From contig JAOZFT010000035.1 in the NCBI GenBank assembly GCA_027492035.1, positions 85,923-149,922 of the forward strand: DNA of 64,000 bases, given 5' to 3'. This stretch comes from Thermoproteota archaeon (GTDB lineage: Archaea > Korarchaeota > JAOZGF01 > JAOZFZ01). Of the stretch, positions 1 through 9,121 are shown piece by piece. Positions within the stretch are counted from its first letter, which is position 1, and each line of letters starts with the position of its first letter. The notes under the pieces were generated by a model. It saw only the letters and a list, made by a program, of their open reading frames with translations, had not been told where the DNA came from and searched no databases. Position numbers and translations under genes: made by a program.

Positions 1-93
1 TGGTTCCTTAATGACCTTTTCCAAGTTTAACTGGTAACCGTAAACTCCAGTATCTATGCTTTTCGACCCTACAATCAAAGGGAAATTTTTCAT
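1..93 (-). CDS. N-terminal fragment of a probable aldehyde dehydrogenase
   Basis: Only the first 31 residues lie inside the window; the rest runs off the left edge. The start ATG overlaps the stop of the acyl-CoA ligase in an ATGA junction, so the two are translationally coupled. The visible N terminus (MKNFPLIVGSKSIDTG...) has the 'FPLxIxGKxxDTG' look of NAD(P)-dependent aldehyde dehydrogenase N termini. The assignment rests on that short resemblance and on context: aldehyde to acid, acid to acyl-CoA (ligase), acyl-CoA to enoyl-CoA (dehydrogenase). The family is an inference. Confidence 0.5.
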   Translation of the reverse strand, partial: MKNFPLIVGSKSIDTGVYGYQLNLEKVIKEP

Positions 94-1823
94 TTTAAGC
101 CCTCTCCACCTCTCATTTTTCGGGCAGCTTCTTCCCTAAGTACTCTACGTAAAATTTTTCCAACCATGTTTTTCTTAAGCTGCTTCCTAAATTCCACTTT
201 CTTCGGTACTTTGAAAGGGGCCAATCTCACTTTGCACCAGTCGATAATATCTTTCTCGGTTGCTTTCGCTCCCTCCTTCAAAACAACATAAGCCTTAATT
301 ATTTGGCCTACAGTTTCAGTAGGCACTCCTACTACGCAGGCTTCTTTAACTGAAGGGTGACTATAAATAACGTTTTCGATTTCCTTTGGAAAAACAGAGT
401 ATCCCTTATATTTTATCATGTCTTTCTTTCTTTCCATTATATAAAGGAAACCTTCATCATCGAGTTTACCTATGTCTCCTGTTCTTAACCAAATTTTTCC
501 GTTTATCTCAACCAATGCTTCATTGTTTCTTTCAGGGTCGTTCAAGTACCCTTTCATTACTTGCGGCCCGTGTACAAGAATTTCACCTACTTCACCAAGT
601 TCAAGGAACTTGTTTTCTTCAGGATCCGCTATGGCCACAGTGGTTCCAGGTAAAGGAACGCCTGCAGTGCTTGGTTTCCTTAATTCTTTCCAGGGAGGAT
701 TAATACATACTGCAGGCCCTGCCTCTGTTAAACCGTAACCTTCAACAATAATTGAACCTGTCATTTCTTCAAATTTTCTTTGTACTTCACTCGGTAAAAC
801 ATCTGCAGCACAAATGCATACTTTCAACTTCTTTAAGTTGTACTTTTGAACTTTTCCGTAGTTAGCTAATAAATTATAAATGGTGGGTACCCCTGCAAAC
901 AAGGCTGCTTTATATTTACTTAATTTTTCTAAAACTTCTTTTGTTTCAAATTTTGGAAGCAGCACTACACTTATTCCACTGTACAAGGCTGTTAACAACT
1001 GTATACAGCCAAAACTGTGAAAAATAGGTAAAACCAAGACTGTGGATTCTTTTTTCTCGATTAAAGGCGGTAAAACCCATTTGTTGATCTGGATAACATT
1101 GGCTAAGACGTTGTAATGGGTAAGTAAAACCCCTTTAGGCGTACCTGTAGTTCCTCCAGTGAATAAAAGCAGTGCAACATCTTCTTTGGGATTATTTTTT
1201 AAAAAAACAGGTGTAGGTTTATTTTTAAGTAATTCATTGAAGAAATAAATGTTCCTTCCATGTTTAACTTTTCTAGTGGGTACTTTCCTAAACAGTTTAC
1301 CTAGGAAACCTTTAAATGGAGGAAGAAATTCTGTTAGACACGTATATATAACGCTGAGCTTCTGCTCCTTTTCTGAAATCTCTCTTTCCAAATTTTCCAC
1401 TTTATCTTCGAAAATATCCAGCGAAACCAAAAACTTTGCTTTAGATGCTTTAACTATATATTTAATTTCTCTTACTGTGTAAAGGGGGTTAATGGGTAAA
1501 ACTGCTCCTCCTGCCTTCAATACCCCAAACAAAGCTATAACAAATTGGGGACAGTTGGGAAGTAAAACGCCTACAACATCCCCTTTTTCCATGCCAAGTT
1601 TATCTTTTAAACCTGAAGCAAGCCTCCAAGCTAAGTCCTTTATCTCCAAATAAGAAATTTTCTTTCCAAAGAAATACACTGCAGGGAAATCTTTGTATTT
1701 TTCAGCTCCCTCCTCCAAAACGCTAAAAAGCGGTTTGTTTGGTACTTTAACGTCAGGAGTTGCGTTTCCTCCATACTTTGTCAACCAAGGTTTTGATTTA
1801 ATGTAGTCGGGAACTTTACTCAT
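90..1823 (-). CDS. fadD: Long-chain fatty acid/acyl-CoA ligase (AMP-forming)
   Basis: A 577-residue ANL-superfamily enzyme that activates a carboxylic acid as acyl-AMP and then acyl-CoA. Visible motifs are the AMP-binding P-loop TGGTTGTPKG (about residue 220), GYGLTE (about 365), the hinge-region RTGDIG (about 447), YKGYSVFPKEIE (about 470) and the C-terminal catalytic-lysine segment MVGKILRR (about 558). No signal peptide or membrane segment is seen, so it is cytosolic. The ATG is preceded by GGGAGAGG. It lies 36 bases after the acyl-CoA dehydrogenase and overlaps the next gene by four bases, which points to one operon for oxidation of fatty or branched acids. Chain-length specificity cannot be read from the sequence. 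Confidence 0.9.
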   Translation of the reverse strand: MSKVPDYIKSKPWLTKYGGNATPDVKVPNKPLFSVLEEGAEKYKDFPAVYFFGKKISYLEIKDLAWRLASGLKDKLGMEKGDVVGVLLPNCPQFVIALFGVLKAGGAVLPINPLYTVREIKYIVKASKAKFLVSLDIFEDKVENLEREISEKEQKLSVIYTCLTEFLPPFKGFLGKLFRKVPTRKVKHGRNIYFFNELLKNKPTPVFLKNNPKEDVALLLFTGGTTGTPKGVLLTHYNVLANVIQINKWVLPPLIEKKESTVLVLPIFHSFGCIQLLTALYSGISVVLLPKFETKEVLEKLSKYKAALFAGVPTIYNLLANYGKVQKYNLKKLKVCICAADVLPSEVQRKFEEMTGSIIVEGYGLTEAGPAVCINPPWKELRKPSTAGVPLPGTTVAIADPEENKFLELGEVGEILVHGPQVMKGYLNDPERNNEALVEINGKIWLRTGDIGKLDDEGFLYIMERKKDMIKYKGYSVFPKEIENVIYSHPSVKEACVVGVPTETVGQIIKAYVVLKEGAKATEKDIIDWCKVRLAPFKVPKKVEFRKQLKKNMVGKILRRVLREEAARKMRGGEGLK

Positions 1824-1859
1824 TTACAACCTCTCCCTTTTTTCTTTTTTGAATTTCTT

Positions 1860-3017
1860 CTAAATGAAAATTTTACCAAGCAAGCTTTTCATCAAAATAT
1901 ACCTCTGCACTTCATTTGTTCCTTCCCCTATCTCCACTAACTTGGCGTCTCTGTAATATCTCTCTAGGTTGTTCTCTCTGCTGTAGCCGTAACCACCGAA
2001 AATTTGGATGGCGTTTCTAGTTATTTCAACAGTTTTCATAGCTGAATAAAGTTTAGCCATTGAAGCAAGTTTCACATATTCAAGGTCTCCTTTATCCTTT
2101 AACCAGGCTGCTTTATAAGTTAACAGTCTCATTATTTCGATATCCATAGCCATGTCTGTTAACATCCTTTGGATAGCCTGTCTTTTGATTAATGGTTTAC
2201 CGAAAGCTACTCTTTGTTTAGCGTACTTTAAAGATTCTTCATAGGCTGCTTGACTTAACCCTATACCAGCGGATGAAGCATAAATTCTGCTTTCGTCCAG
2301 TGAAAACATTGCTACACTGAATCCTTCATTTTTCTCCCCTATCAAGTTTTCTTTTGGTACGTGACAGCCTTTAAAAGTCACTTCAGCTGTTCCCGTTCCC
2401 CTGAAACCCATAACAGGTACTTTACGTGTTTCAACGTTTTCATCTCTCTCAACGATAAATGCTGAAATGCCCCTATGTTTATCCTCAACCTTACCTGTCC
2501 TGGCAAAAACTACAAAGAAATCAGCCACTAAACCAGCTGAAATAAATGTTTTAGTTCCTTCAATGACATATTCATCCCCCTGTTCCACAGCCTTTGTTTG
2601 TATTGAACCTGCATCACTTCCACAGCAAGGTTCGGTTAAAGCGAAAGCCCCAATAAATTTACCTTTAGCTATCCCGGTTAAATACTTCTCTTTCTGTTCT
2701 TCACTGCCAAATAAGGTTATAGGTAAAGACGTTAATGCTTCTATTCCTGATAACAGTCCCACTGAGCAACTCACTCTAGCCATTTCTTCACCCACGATCA
2801 CTGTGTCAAGTACGTTGAAACCTAGGCCTCCATATTTTTCAGGAATCCTTACTGCTGGATAACCCATTTTAACAAGTTTTTTATAAATTTCTAACGGGTA
2901 CTCATCTCTTTCATCTATTTCCCTAGCGTAAGGCTTAATTTCTTCCTCAGCAAACTCTCTAACAGCTTTTCTCAAAACTTTATGTTTAGTTTCAAATTCG
3001 AAATTCAATTTAAGCAA
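1860..3017 (-). CDS. Acyl-CoA dehydrogenase (FAD)
   Basis: A 385-residue flavoprotein of the medium/short-chain acyl-CoA dehydrogenase family, introducing the alpha-beta double bond of acyl-CoA. Visible are ALTEPCCGSDA (FAD/substrate loop, about residue 125), GFRGTGTAEV (about 203), the FAD-binding segment QIFGGYGYSRE (about 340) and YYRDAKLVEIGEGTNEVQR, which keeps the catalytic-base Glu of the MCAD-type 'EGT' motif. The length is normal. The start is TTG. A second in-frame TTG nine bases downstream is better spaced from the GAGG site, so the true N terminus may be three residues shorter. It is the first gene of the operon with the acyl-CoA ligase. No enoyl-CoA hydratase or thiolase is present here. 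Confidence 0.92.
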   Translation of the reverse strand: MLKLNFEFETKHKVLRKAVREFAEEEIKPYAREIDERDEYPLEIYKKLVKMGYPAVRIPEKYGGLGFNVLDTVIVGEEMARVSCSVGLLSGIEALTSLPITLFGSEEQKEKYLTGIAKGKFIGAFALTEPCCGSDAGSIQTKAVEQGDEYVIEGTKTFISAGLVADFFVVFARTGKVEDKHRGISAFIVERDENVETRKVPVMGFRGTGTAEVTFKGCHVPKENLIGEKNEGFSVAMFSLDESRIYASSAGIGLSQAAYEESLKYAKQRVAFGKPLIKRQAIQRMLTDMAMDIEIMRLLTYKAAWLKDKGDLEYVKLASMAKLYSAMKTVEITRNAIQIFGGYGYSRENNLERYYRDAKLVEIGEGTNEVQRYILMKSLLGKIFI

Positions 3018-3245
3018 CCTCAGCCTTGAATAAGTTTTTAAGCAATCAGGAATTTCTATTTTTTAAAAAACTTAATACAATATCCCCCTAAAGAAAAAGG
3101 TAAAGGAAAGAGTTTTTTATTCATTTCTTCCTCTATAACTTCATGGAACAGGGGGAGATGAATTAATGAACTTTAGAAAAGTTCTTTCCTTCATTAATCC
3201 CTAAAAACCTTTTTCTTCCAGTTTCAATTTTAGGTGGTGTTCTTT

Positions 3246-4028
3246 TTGGTTGCAGAAACGGCTTGGCGGGAATGGGTAATTACAGAAATTGACTTCACTA
3301 AGTTTTCCTGTGAAAAAAAGAAGGTTAGACTTGCAGTTGAGAAACCTTTAACTCTTTACATTAACGGTAAACATTACGCAACCTTTCTAGTTACTCCAAA
3401 TTTTGTAAAGGAACTGGTAATTGGCCACTTATTCTCTACAGGCGTAATTTCTTCTCTGCAAGACATTTCCTCTTTTCAACAAATTTCTTCAAAAGTAATG
3501 GTTGAACTGAAAAGAGGTAACCTGGCTGAAACCAAAAGAATTTACAAGTTGATATCTACTGCTTGTGGCGCAATAGGGAAGGAGTCACTAATAAACGAAA
3601 TTAAACTCCGTAAAATAAAATGCGAAAACTCTATAACTGTAGGAACAATTGTTGAAGTATACAAAGATGCAAACAAAAGGGCTGAAACACATAAATTAAC
3701 AGCAGGTACACATATAGCAGGTGCTTACACCCTTCAAGGCAAAAATGTTTTCTTTGTGGAAGACATAGGGAGACATAACGCCATAGATAAATTAATAGGG
3801 TTGACCATTACAAGGAAAAGGGAAGAAACTCCAATAATTGTCACTTCAGGCAGACCAACCATAGACCTGGTTTCAAAAATAGTAAGAACTAAAACTCCCT
3901 TCTTGATCTCTTTTTCTAGACCAACTCACAGAGCTTCAAAACTGGCTGAAGAAAAAAACTTAACCTTAATCACAATTAAAAAGAAAATTTATTTATTCAG
4001 CGGCAAAGAAAGGGTGGAAACAAACTAG
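3246..4028 (+). CDS. fdhD: FdhD-type sulfurtransferase for molybdo/tungsto-enzymes
   Basis: FdhD hands sulfur from a cysteine desulfurase to the bis-MGD cofactor of formate dehydrogenase-type enzymes. The protein shows the family N-terminal block LYINGKHYATFLVTP, the ELVIGHLFSTGVI motif, ACGAIG at the catalytic cysteine, EDIGRHNAIDKLIG and the C-terminal TSGRPTIDLVSK and FSRPTHRASKLAEE. Only the first Cys of the enterobacterial CxxC pair is kept (CGAI). I place the start at TTG 3246, eight bases after AGGTGG; a GTG at 3234 would overlap that SD site. No formate dehydrogenase gene is in the window, so its client is encoded elsewhere. Confidence 0.88.
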   Translation: MVAETAWREWVITEIDFTKFSCEKKKVRLAVEKPLTLYINGKHYATFLVTPNFVKELVIGHLFSTGVISSLQDISSFQQISSKVMVELKRGNLAETKRIYKLISTACGAIGKESLINEIKLRKIKCENSITVGTIVEVYKDANKRAETHKLTAGTHIAGAYTLQGKNVFFVEDIGRHNAIDKLIGLTITRKREETPIIVTSGRPTIDLVSKIVRTKTPFLISFSRPTHRASKLAEEKNLTLITIKKKIYLFSGKERVETN

Positions 4029-4270
4029 AAATCTTTATAAAACCGTCACTTTAATCCATAAACTTTATCCATTATTTATTGGGAAAATTTTGGAGAAAGA
4101 GGAGCTGGATCTTTCTAAATCATTTCAAATGTTCCTTTAAAGTTTCTACCCTCTTCTGTTGTTTGAAACAACTTTCTCTCTTAAAAAAGGAAATAATTTT
4201 ATAAAAAATAAAGGGACATTTCTCTCTTTACTTCCTTTACAAAACAACACTTCTGTAGAGGTGTCTCTTT

Positions 4271-5281
4271 TTGAAATTTTATAAAAACATGCTTGAACTT
4301 GTTGGTAATACTCCTATCATTAAGCTTCAAAAGATAACTAAAAAAGTAGACGCTAATATTTATGTTAAATGTGAATATTTCAACCCTAGTGGAAGCATAA
4401 AGGACAGGATAGCACTTAAAATGGTTGAAGAAGCTGAAAAAGAAGGTGAATTGAAAAAGGGAGGCGTAATTGTTGAAGTAACAAGCGGAAACACAGGGCC
4501 AGCACTGGCTTTTGTAGGGGCCGTTAAAGGATATAAAGTCCATATTTTCATCCCTTCACAATGGACAGGAACCTACAACCCGGAAGACAGAGTAAAAACG
4601 ATGAAAATATATGGTGCAAAAGTAACCCCTTTCCTAACTGAAAAATATGAAGAAATCTTCCAAGGCTTATCTGAAAACGAAGCAGCAGCAGCAACAATAG
4701 CTGTAGGATTGAAGGAATGCTATGAATTCGAAAAAAGAAATAATTTGGTGTGGTGGCCGAATCAACTCTGTAACAGAAACAATGTTTTAGCTCATAAAGA
4801 ATCAACAGGTAAAGAAATAATTGAACAACTTAACGGAGAAATTGATGCTTGGGTTGCTTCTGTAGGCACAGGCGGAACCTTACTTGGGGTGGCTGAGGCA
4901 TTAAAGGAAGAAATAGGAAACGTAAAAACAGTGGCTGTTGAACCTGAAGATGCAAGAGTTACAGAATGGGCTGAGAAAAAATTAATGAGTAAATTCATGA
5001 AACAACTTAATCTTCCACAAAGGAAATCAATAATGGAAATAGCTTTAGAAAAGGGGGTACCTGACAAGGTAATAAGAGTCAGTCATGAAGAAGCAAGAAA
5101 AATGGCTAACAAACTATGTAAAGAAGAAGGATTATTCTGTGGCATATCTTCCGGAGCAAATGTTTATGCAGCCTTGAAAGCAGCTAAGGAAATAGGTGAA
5201 GGAGCAAATATTGTAACTGTTCTAGTGGACAGCAGAGACAGGTACTTTCCTGAGTACCCAAACGAACAGTACACCATCTAA
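4271..5281 (+). CDS. PLP-dependent cysteine synthase / CBS-family enzyme
   Basis: A 336-residue fold-type II PLP enzyme of the cysteine synthase/cystathionine beta-synthase family. NPSGSIKDR (about residue 36) carries the PLP-binding Lys, TSGNTGPALAF (about 72) binds the substrate carboxylate, SVGTGGTLLGV (about 197) is the phosphate-binding loop, and GISSGANVYAAL lies near the C terminus. The family makes cysteine from O-acetyl- or O-phosphoserine, or condenses related amino acids; which acceptor is used is not clear, and the 'SQWTGTYNPEDR' region is not a typical CysK segment. The TTG start is preceded by GAGGTG with seven-base spacing. It is flanked by long A/T-rich gaps, so probably a single-gene unit. 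Confidence 0.85.
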   Translation: MKFYKNMLELVGNTPIIKLQKITKKVDANIYVKCEYFNPSGSIKDRIALKMVEEAEKEGELKKGGVIVEVTSGNTGPALAFVGAVKGYKVHIFIPSQWTGTYNPEDRVKTMKIYGAKVTPFLTEKYEEIFQGLSENEAAAATIAVGLKECYEFEKRNNLVWWPNQLCNRNNVLAHKESTGKEIIEQLNGEIDAWVASVGTGGTLLGVAEALKEEIGNVKTVAVEPEDARVTEWAEKKLMSKFMKQLNLPQRKSIMEIALEKGVPDKVIRVSHEEARKMANKLCKEEGLFCGISSGANVYAALKAAKEIGEGANIVTVLVDSRDRYFPEYPNEQYTI

Positions 5282-5613
5282 AACCTTATCCTTACAAAGT
5301 AATGCTCCAGATTTCTTTTCAGCAATTACTTCCTAAAAGAAATAAATCTAACCCTCTCCATTACTGAACTTGAAGGATAGAAGTCAATTCAAGCTACGAC
5401 TGAAAATCTTTACTATGCGCATTTTTAAAAAATAAAGCTGTCTTTCAGAAACTTAACAGGTTCCCATACTCAATATACTTAATGAATAATTGACAGGTAA
5501 TAGAGTCTGAAACAAAGAAAAGCAAAATTAAAAAATTTATCCCCCTTAATCTTTACGTAGAAAAAGTGAAAAATTCCTTTCTTTAAAGATTTATTAAAGG
5601 TTAAGGAAAAAGG
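5282..5613. other. Intergenic region, no gene seen
   Basis: About 330 A/T-rich bases with stops in all frames. I see no RNA gene or clear repeat. The stretch around 5528-5545 (AAAATTAAAAAATTTATC) could hold the TATA box of the downstream TrmB-MocA gene. Confidence 0.5.
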
Positions 5614-7014
5614 TTGAAAACGGAGAAAGTAGAAATGAGTTTAGACCAAGAAATTATTTCTTCCTTTAAAAAACTTGGTTTAACAGAGTATGAAGCCAAG
5701 ACTTACTTAACTTTAGTTAAGAAAGCAGAAGCTTCTCCTTTAGAGATAACATTAGCTTCTAAAGTTCCTCAACCTAAAGTTTATACTTCCCTCAACTCTT
5801 TAGCAGCAAAAGGGTTAGTTGAAGTGGTTAGTGAGAGACCTAGAAAATGTAAAGCTGTAAACATAAGAGAAGCTGTCAGGAGGCTTTTTGAAAAAAAAAT
5901 AACTGAACTAGGTGAAAACGCCAAAAAAATAATTGAGAAAACAATTAAGGAGGAGTTAGAGGGAAAAATTCAGCCTCATGAAATATATAACTTAATAGGG
6001 GAGGCTGAAACAAAAAAGAAATTGATAGATATGCTATCCCTTGCAGAAAAAGAAGTTTTATTAGCAACTAAAAACTTAGAAATTCTTAGGTTTAAGAAAA
6101 TAAAGGATGTGCTTTCCAAGTTAGCAATGAAAGGGGTGGAATTTAAGGTTTTGGTTGAGTTCGACTCTTTAGATACAGAAACCCTTCTTTTTCTAAAAAA
6201 TTTTGGGACAAGAGTGGTTGATGTGTTGGAGGAACAGTCCCTTGTCACAGTTGATGGAAAGATAGCAATTACTACTTCGGTAATCGAAACTGGAATAGGG
6301 CCTTCGGTTTGGTTCTCAACCTTTACAACCTGTACTGAATGCGTAAAGGCTTATGTGCAGAAACTCAACTCTGCATGGCTTAAAGGTTCTAAACTTCCTC
6401 AAGAAACAAGGAATAAAGGAGTAAAAATAGCAGCTATAGTGCTTGCAGCAGGGAAACCAAGTTCAGAAAACAAAAACGTACTTCTTTATCCTTGGAGGAA
6501 CAAACCAGTAATTTGTCACGTAATAGAAGCATTAATGTTTTCTGATGTCGACGAAATAGTGGTAGTAACAGGTTATCAATCCAAAAAAATACAGAAGGTA
6601 ATAAATGAAAGATTTAGCAATGTTTCATTTGTTCATAATAAAAACTACGGTGAAGGGATGCTTTCCTCTTTTAAGAAGGGACTTGAAAAAGTTAAAGAGT
6701 CAGATGCTGTTCTTCTAATGCTTGGAGACCAACCCTTCATTGAACCATCAATAATAAACGAAATGATAAAGGAATTTAAACGAAATAAAGAAAAGAAAAA
6801 AGTCATAAACCCAGTGTTCAAAGGAAAAAGAGGACATCCTGTGCTTATCTCTTCCCATTTATATAAAGAAATACTGGGCACAAACAATAAGAAAACTGTA
6901 AGGGAAGTTTTAAACCAATACAAGGAGTCCACAGTACTAATTGAAGGGAAAGATTGGGTTTTAATGGATGTAAACACAATTAAAGACTTAGAAAAAGCCG
7001 AAAAAATAATTTAA
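5614..7014 (+). CDS. TrmB-type regulator fused to a MocA/MobA-like nucleotidyltransferase
   Basis: A 466-residue two-part protein. Residues about 10-85 form a TrmB winged helix (LGLTEYEAKTYLTLV; SKVPQPKVYTSLNSLAAKGL). Residues about 120-260 form the TrmB-associated effector region. From about residue 272 a second enzyme begins: IAAIVLAAGKP (NTP-binding loop), VVVTGYQSKKI, NYGEGMLSSF, LMLGDQPFI (metal-binding Asp) and GKRGHPVLIS. The GDQP and RGHPV motifs resemble MocA-type molybdopterin cytidylyltransferases more than MobA. The lysine of the usual GxSxRMGxxK loop is displaced, so activity is uncertain. The predicted role is a regulator tied to molybdenum-cofactor or sugar-nucleotide chemistry; this is inference. 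The TTG start has AAGG about seven bases upstream. It converges on the MBL-fold gene with a three-base gap. Confidence 0.85.
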   Translation: MKTEKVEMSLDQEIISSFKKLGLTEYEAKTYLTLVKKAEASPLEITLASKVPQPKVYTSLNSLAAKGLVEVVSERPRKCKAVNIREAVRRLFEKKITELGENAKKIIEKTIKEELEGKIQPHEIYNLIGEAETKKKLIDMLSLAEKEVLLATKNLEILRFKKIKDVLSKLAMKGVEFKVLVEFDSLDTETLLFLKNFGTRVVDVLEEQSLVTVDGKIAITTSVIETGIGPSVWFSTFTTCTECVKAYVQKLNSAWLKGSKLPQETRNKGVKIAAIVLAAGKPSSENKNVLLYPWRNKPVICHVIEALMFSDVDEIVVVTGYQSKKIQKVINERFSNVSFVHNKNYGEGMLSSFKKGLEKVKESDAVLLMLGDQPFIEPSIINEMIKEFKRNKEKKKVINPVFKGKRGHPVLISSHLYKEILGTNNKKTVREVLNQYKESTVLIEGKDWVLMDVNTIKDLEKAEKII

Positions 7015-7017
7015 CCA

Positions 7018-7938
7018 TTAAAAAGCCTTCAATATAAATCCTTCATCGGTGATTTCGCACCTAATTCTTTCCTTGTTTTCCAGATAACTCACCATAGCTT
7101 TAACAGGTACTATTGTCAAATAAAACTGTAAAATACTCTTCTTCACCCCGTAACAGTTTAAAAGGTAAACAGTTAAGGAATCAACTCTGTTTACTCCTTT
7201 CTTAACTGCTGAAACAATTAATCTCTCCACTTCAAACACTCTAGAAACATTTAATTTAACCAAATTTTCTGCTTCATTTGCTTTAAGGGGGTAGCCGTGA
7301 CTGGGAACCACGATCTTAACTTTTTCGCCATTTAAATAATCCAAAATCTTTTTTAAACTGTTTAAATATTCTTCAGTGTTACTGTGGAAAGGTACACCAT
7401 ACTTAGAAAGAATGCTTTTTGAAAAGAAAGAGTCAGCAGCTAGAAAAACCTTTTTCGGAGTTAAAATCCCCACCTGGCCCAAAGAATGACCGGGAATAGA
7501 CACAACTTTCAATTTACTCCCTGAAAAATCCACATCTAATTCCTCAGCTTCATCAAGAAATAATTTGTTAGTAACCAAGGAAGGTTTAGCCAGTAATTCT
7601 CTTCCCTTTAACTCAACCAAAGGGTCAGCTAAACCATAAATGGCAAAGGGTTCAAAATATGGGTTCTCAATAAAGCAAGCCTCTTTGGCCTCAGAATAAA
7701 TTGAAGCATTAAATTTCCCCTGAAGATAACTATTCCCACCGATGTGGTCGCTGTGGTGGTGAGTGTTAAAAATAGAAACTTCAGAAAGGCCTAAATGATT
7801 TAGAACCTTAAATATCTTCCGTCCTCTCTCCTTGCCGCTGCCAGTATCTACAATAAGAGCTTTGGTCCCAGTTAAAGGAAAAACAAAGACATTAATAGCT
7901 CCTGGAAGCATTAAAACGTCTCTAATTTTTATGTACAA
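7018..7938 (-). CDS. Metallo-beta-lactamase-fold hydrolase
   Basis: A 306-residue MBL-superfamily protein. The metal-binding signature THHHSDHIGGN (about residue 60), the third ligand region IPGHSLGQVG (about 148), AADSFF (about 168) and the late PSHGYPL (about 213) are all present, so the binuclear metal site looks complete. A C-terminal stretch of about 85 residues resembles the winged-helix tail of glyoxalase II-like/LACTB2-like members. The substrate is unknown (thioester, lactone or nucleic acid). The TTG start is preceded by GGTGG. The gene is transcribed toward the TrmB-MocA gene. Confidence 0.85.
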   Translation of the reverse strand: MYIKIRDVLMLPGAINVFVFPLTGTKALIVDTGSGKERGRKIFKVLNHLGLSEVSIFNTHHHSDHIGGNSYLQGKFNASIYSEAKEACFIENPYFEPFAIYGLADPLVELKGRELLAKPSLVTNKLFLDEAEELDVDFSGSKLKVVSIPGHSLGQVGILTPKKVFLAADSFFSKSILSKYGVPFHSNTEEYLNSLKKILDYLNGEKVKIVVPSHGYPLKANEAENLVKLNVSRVFEVERLIVSAVKKGVNRVDSLTVYLLNCYGVKKSILQFYLTIVPVKAMVSYLENKERIRCEITDEGFILKAF

Positions 7939-8078
7939 AATAACCCACCATTAAACTTGTGAAAACAATTCTTTTAACACAGGCCAAAAATAAAAATATT
8001 TTTTAAAGGAAGTTCTGTAAAAGAGTTATGAATCAGTTTAAAAAGATTTAGAAAGAAAGGAAGGGTAAGGAGGAATCA

Positions 8079-8549
8079 ATGAAGAAAATTTATACCATTG
8101 GACACAGTAATAGAAGCCAAGAAGAATTCGTTCTCCTCTTGAAAACGTATAAAATAAAAAAAGTTGTAGATGTTAGAAGATTCCCAACAAGCAAAATTCA
8201 GTACTTTAATAAAGAAAATCTGCAAAAAATTCTTAAACGGGAAGGGATAAAGTATACTTACTTAGGTAACCAGCTAGGGGGATATAGGAAAGAAGGGTAC
8301 AGAGACTACATGGAAACTTCCATGTTCAAGGAAGGACTAAAAAAACTTGAAGAAACAGCTGAGAAAAGTGAAACAGCCATAATGTGCACTGAAAAGCTTC
8401 CATGGAAGTGCCACCGAAAACACATAAGCATGATGCTGCAGAAAAAGGGATGGGTAGTAACTCATATTATAGACAGGCAAAAAACATGGACACCTAAAAA
8501 GCCTGAAAATAAAAACTTAAATGATGAAACTCTAACAAACTTTCTTTAA
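8079..8549 (+). CDS. DUF488 family protein
   Basis: A 156-residue cytosolic protein with the DUF488 hallmarks: IYTIGHSNRSQEEF at the N terminus, VVDVRRFPTSK (about residue 32), YLGNQLGGYRK (about 62) and MCTEKLPWKCHRK (about 103), which carries the conserved Cys, His and Arg. Biochemical function is not established for the family. The ATG is preceded by AAGGAGGAAT, one of the best SD sites in the region. It converges on the CoA-binding protein gene with only 15 bases between stops. Confidence 0.88.
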   Translation: MKKIYTIGHSNRSQEEFVLLLKTYKIKKVVDVRRFPTSKIQYFNKENLQKILKREGIKYTYLGNQLGGYRKEGYRDYMETSMFKEGLKKLEETAEKSETAIMCTEKLPWKCHRKHISMMLQKKGWVVTHIIDRQKTWTPKKPENKNLNDETLTNFL

Positions 8550-8564
8550 ACCTCCTGGGCGCCT

Positions 8565-9014
8565 CTATTTCTCTTCAAGAATATACTTTTCGTTGTTTCG
8601 ATGTTCTCTCATTATACATTTACCCATTATTACAGTTAGTCCAGCTGAAACTGCCTTTTCAGCTGCTTTATCATCTCTTATTCCAAGCTGCATCCATATA
8701 ACATAAGGAGTCCCGTATTTCCTCCTCAACTTTATAGCTTGATTCACTATCGACATAACTTCTTCCGATGGCCTAAAAATATTTATAACCTCCAATCTTT
8801 TTTTCTTATTTTCTGGTAGGTCCAATATACTTCCATAACATTTCTCGCCTAATACTTCATCAGCAAAAGGATTAATTGGTATTACTTCATATCCCTTTGA
8901 TTTAAGGTAGGACGCAACTTGGAAACTGTCCTTTTCAGGGTTTCTAGATACACCTACAACTGCTATTGTCCTGTACTTTCTAAGCACATTCAAAATTGTT
9001 TCCCTTAAACTCAC
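8565..9014 (-). CDS. CoA-binding domain protein (YccU type)
   Basis: A 149-residue Rossmann-fold CoA-binding protein related to the N-terminal domain of acyl-CoA synthetases (NDP-forming). It shows the nucleotide loop IAVVGVSRNPEKDSF (about residue 16), YEVIPINPFA (about 42), NIFRPSEEV (about 73) and the late VIMGKCIMREHRN. The start is GTG with GGGGAGG upstream; an overlapping ATG is in another frame and runs straight into TGA. Members bind CoA or related nucleotides; no enzyme activity is assigned. Confidence 0.85.
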   Translation of the reverse strand: MSLRETILNVLRKYRTIAVVGVSRNPEKDSFQVASYLKSKGYEVIPINPFADEVLGEKCYGSILDLPENKKKRLEVINIFRPSEEVMSIVNQAIKLRRKYGTPYVIWMQLGIRDDKAAEKAVSAGLTVIMGKCIMREHRNNEKYILEEK

Positions 9015-9121
9015 ATTCCTCCCCTACTTAACTATAAAATTTAAGTTATGTATGTGAAAAGGAACACCTGAAAGGAACCCTTTTTAAAATTTCCTTCATG
9101 AAGCATCTCCCTAACTTATTT

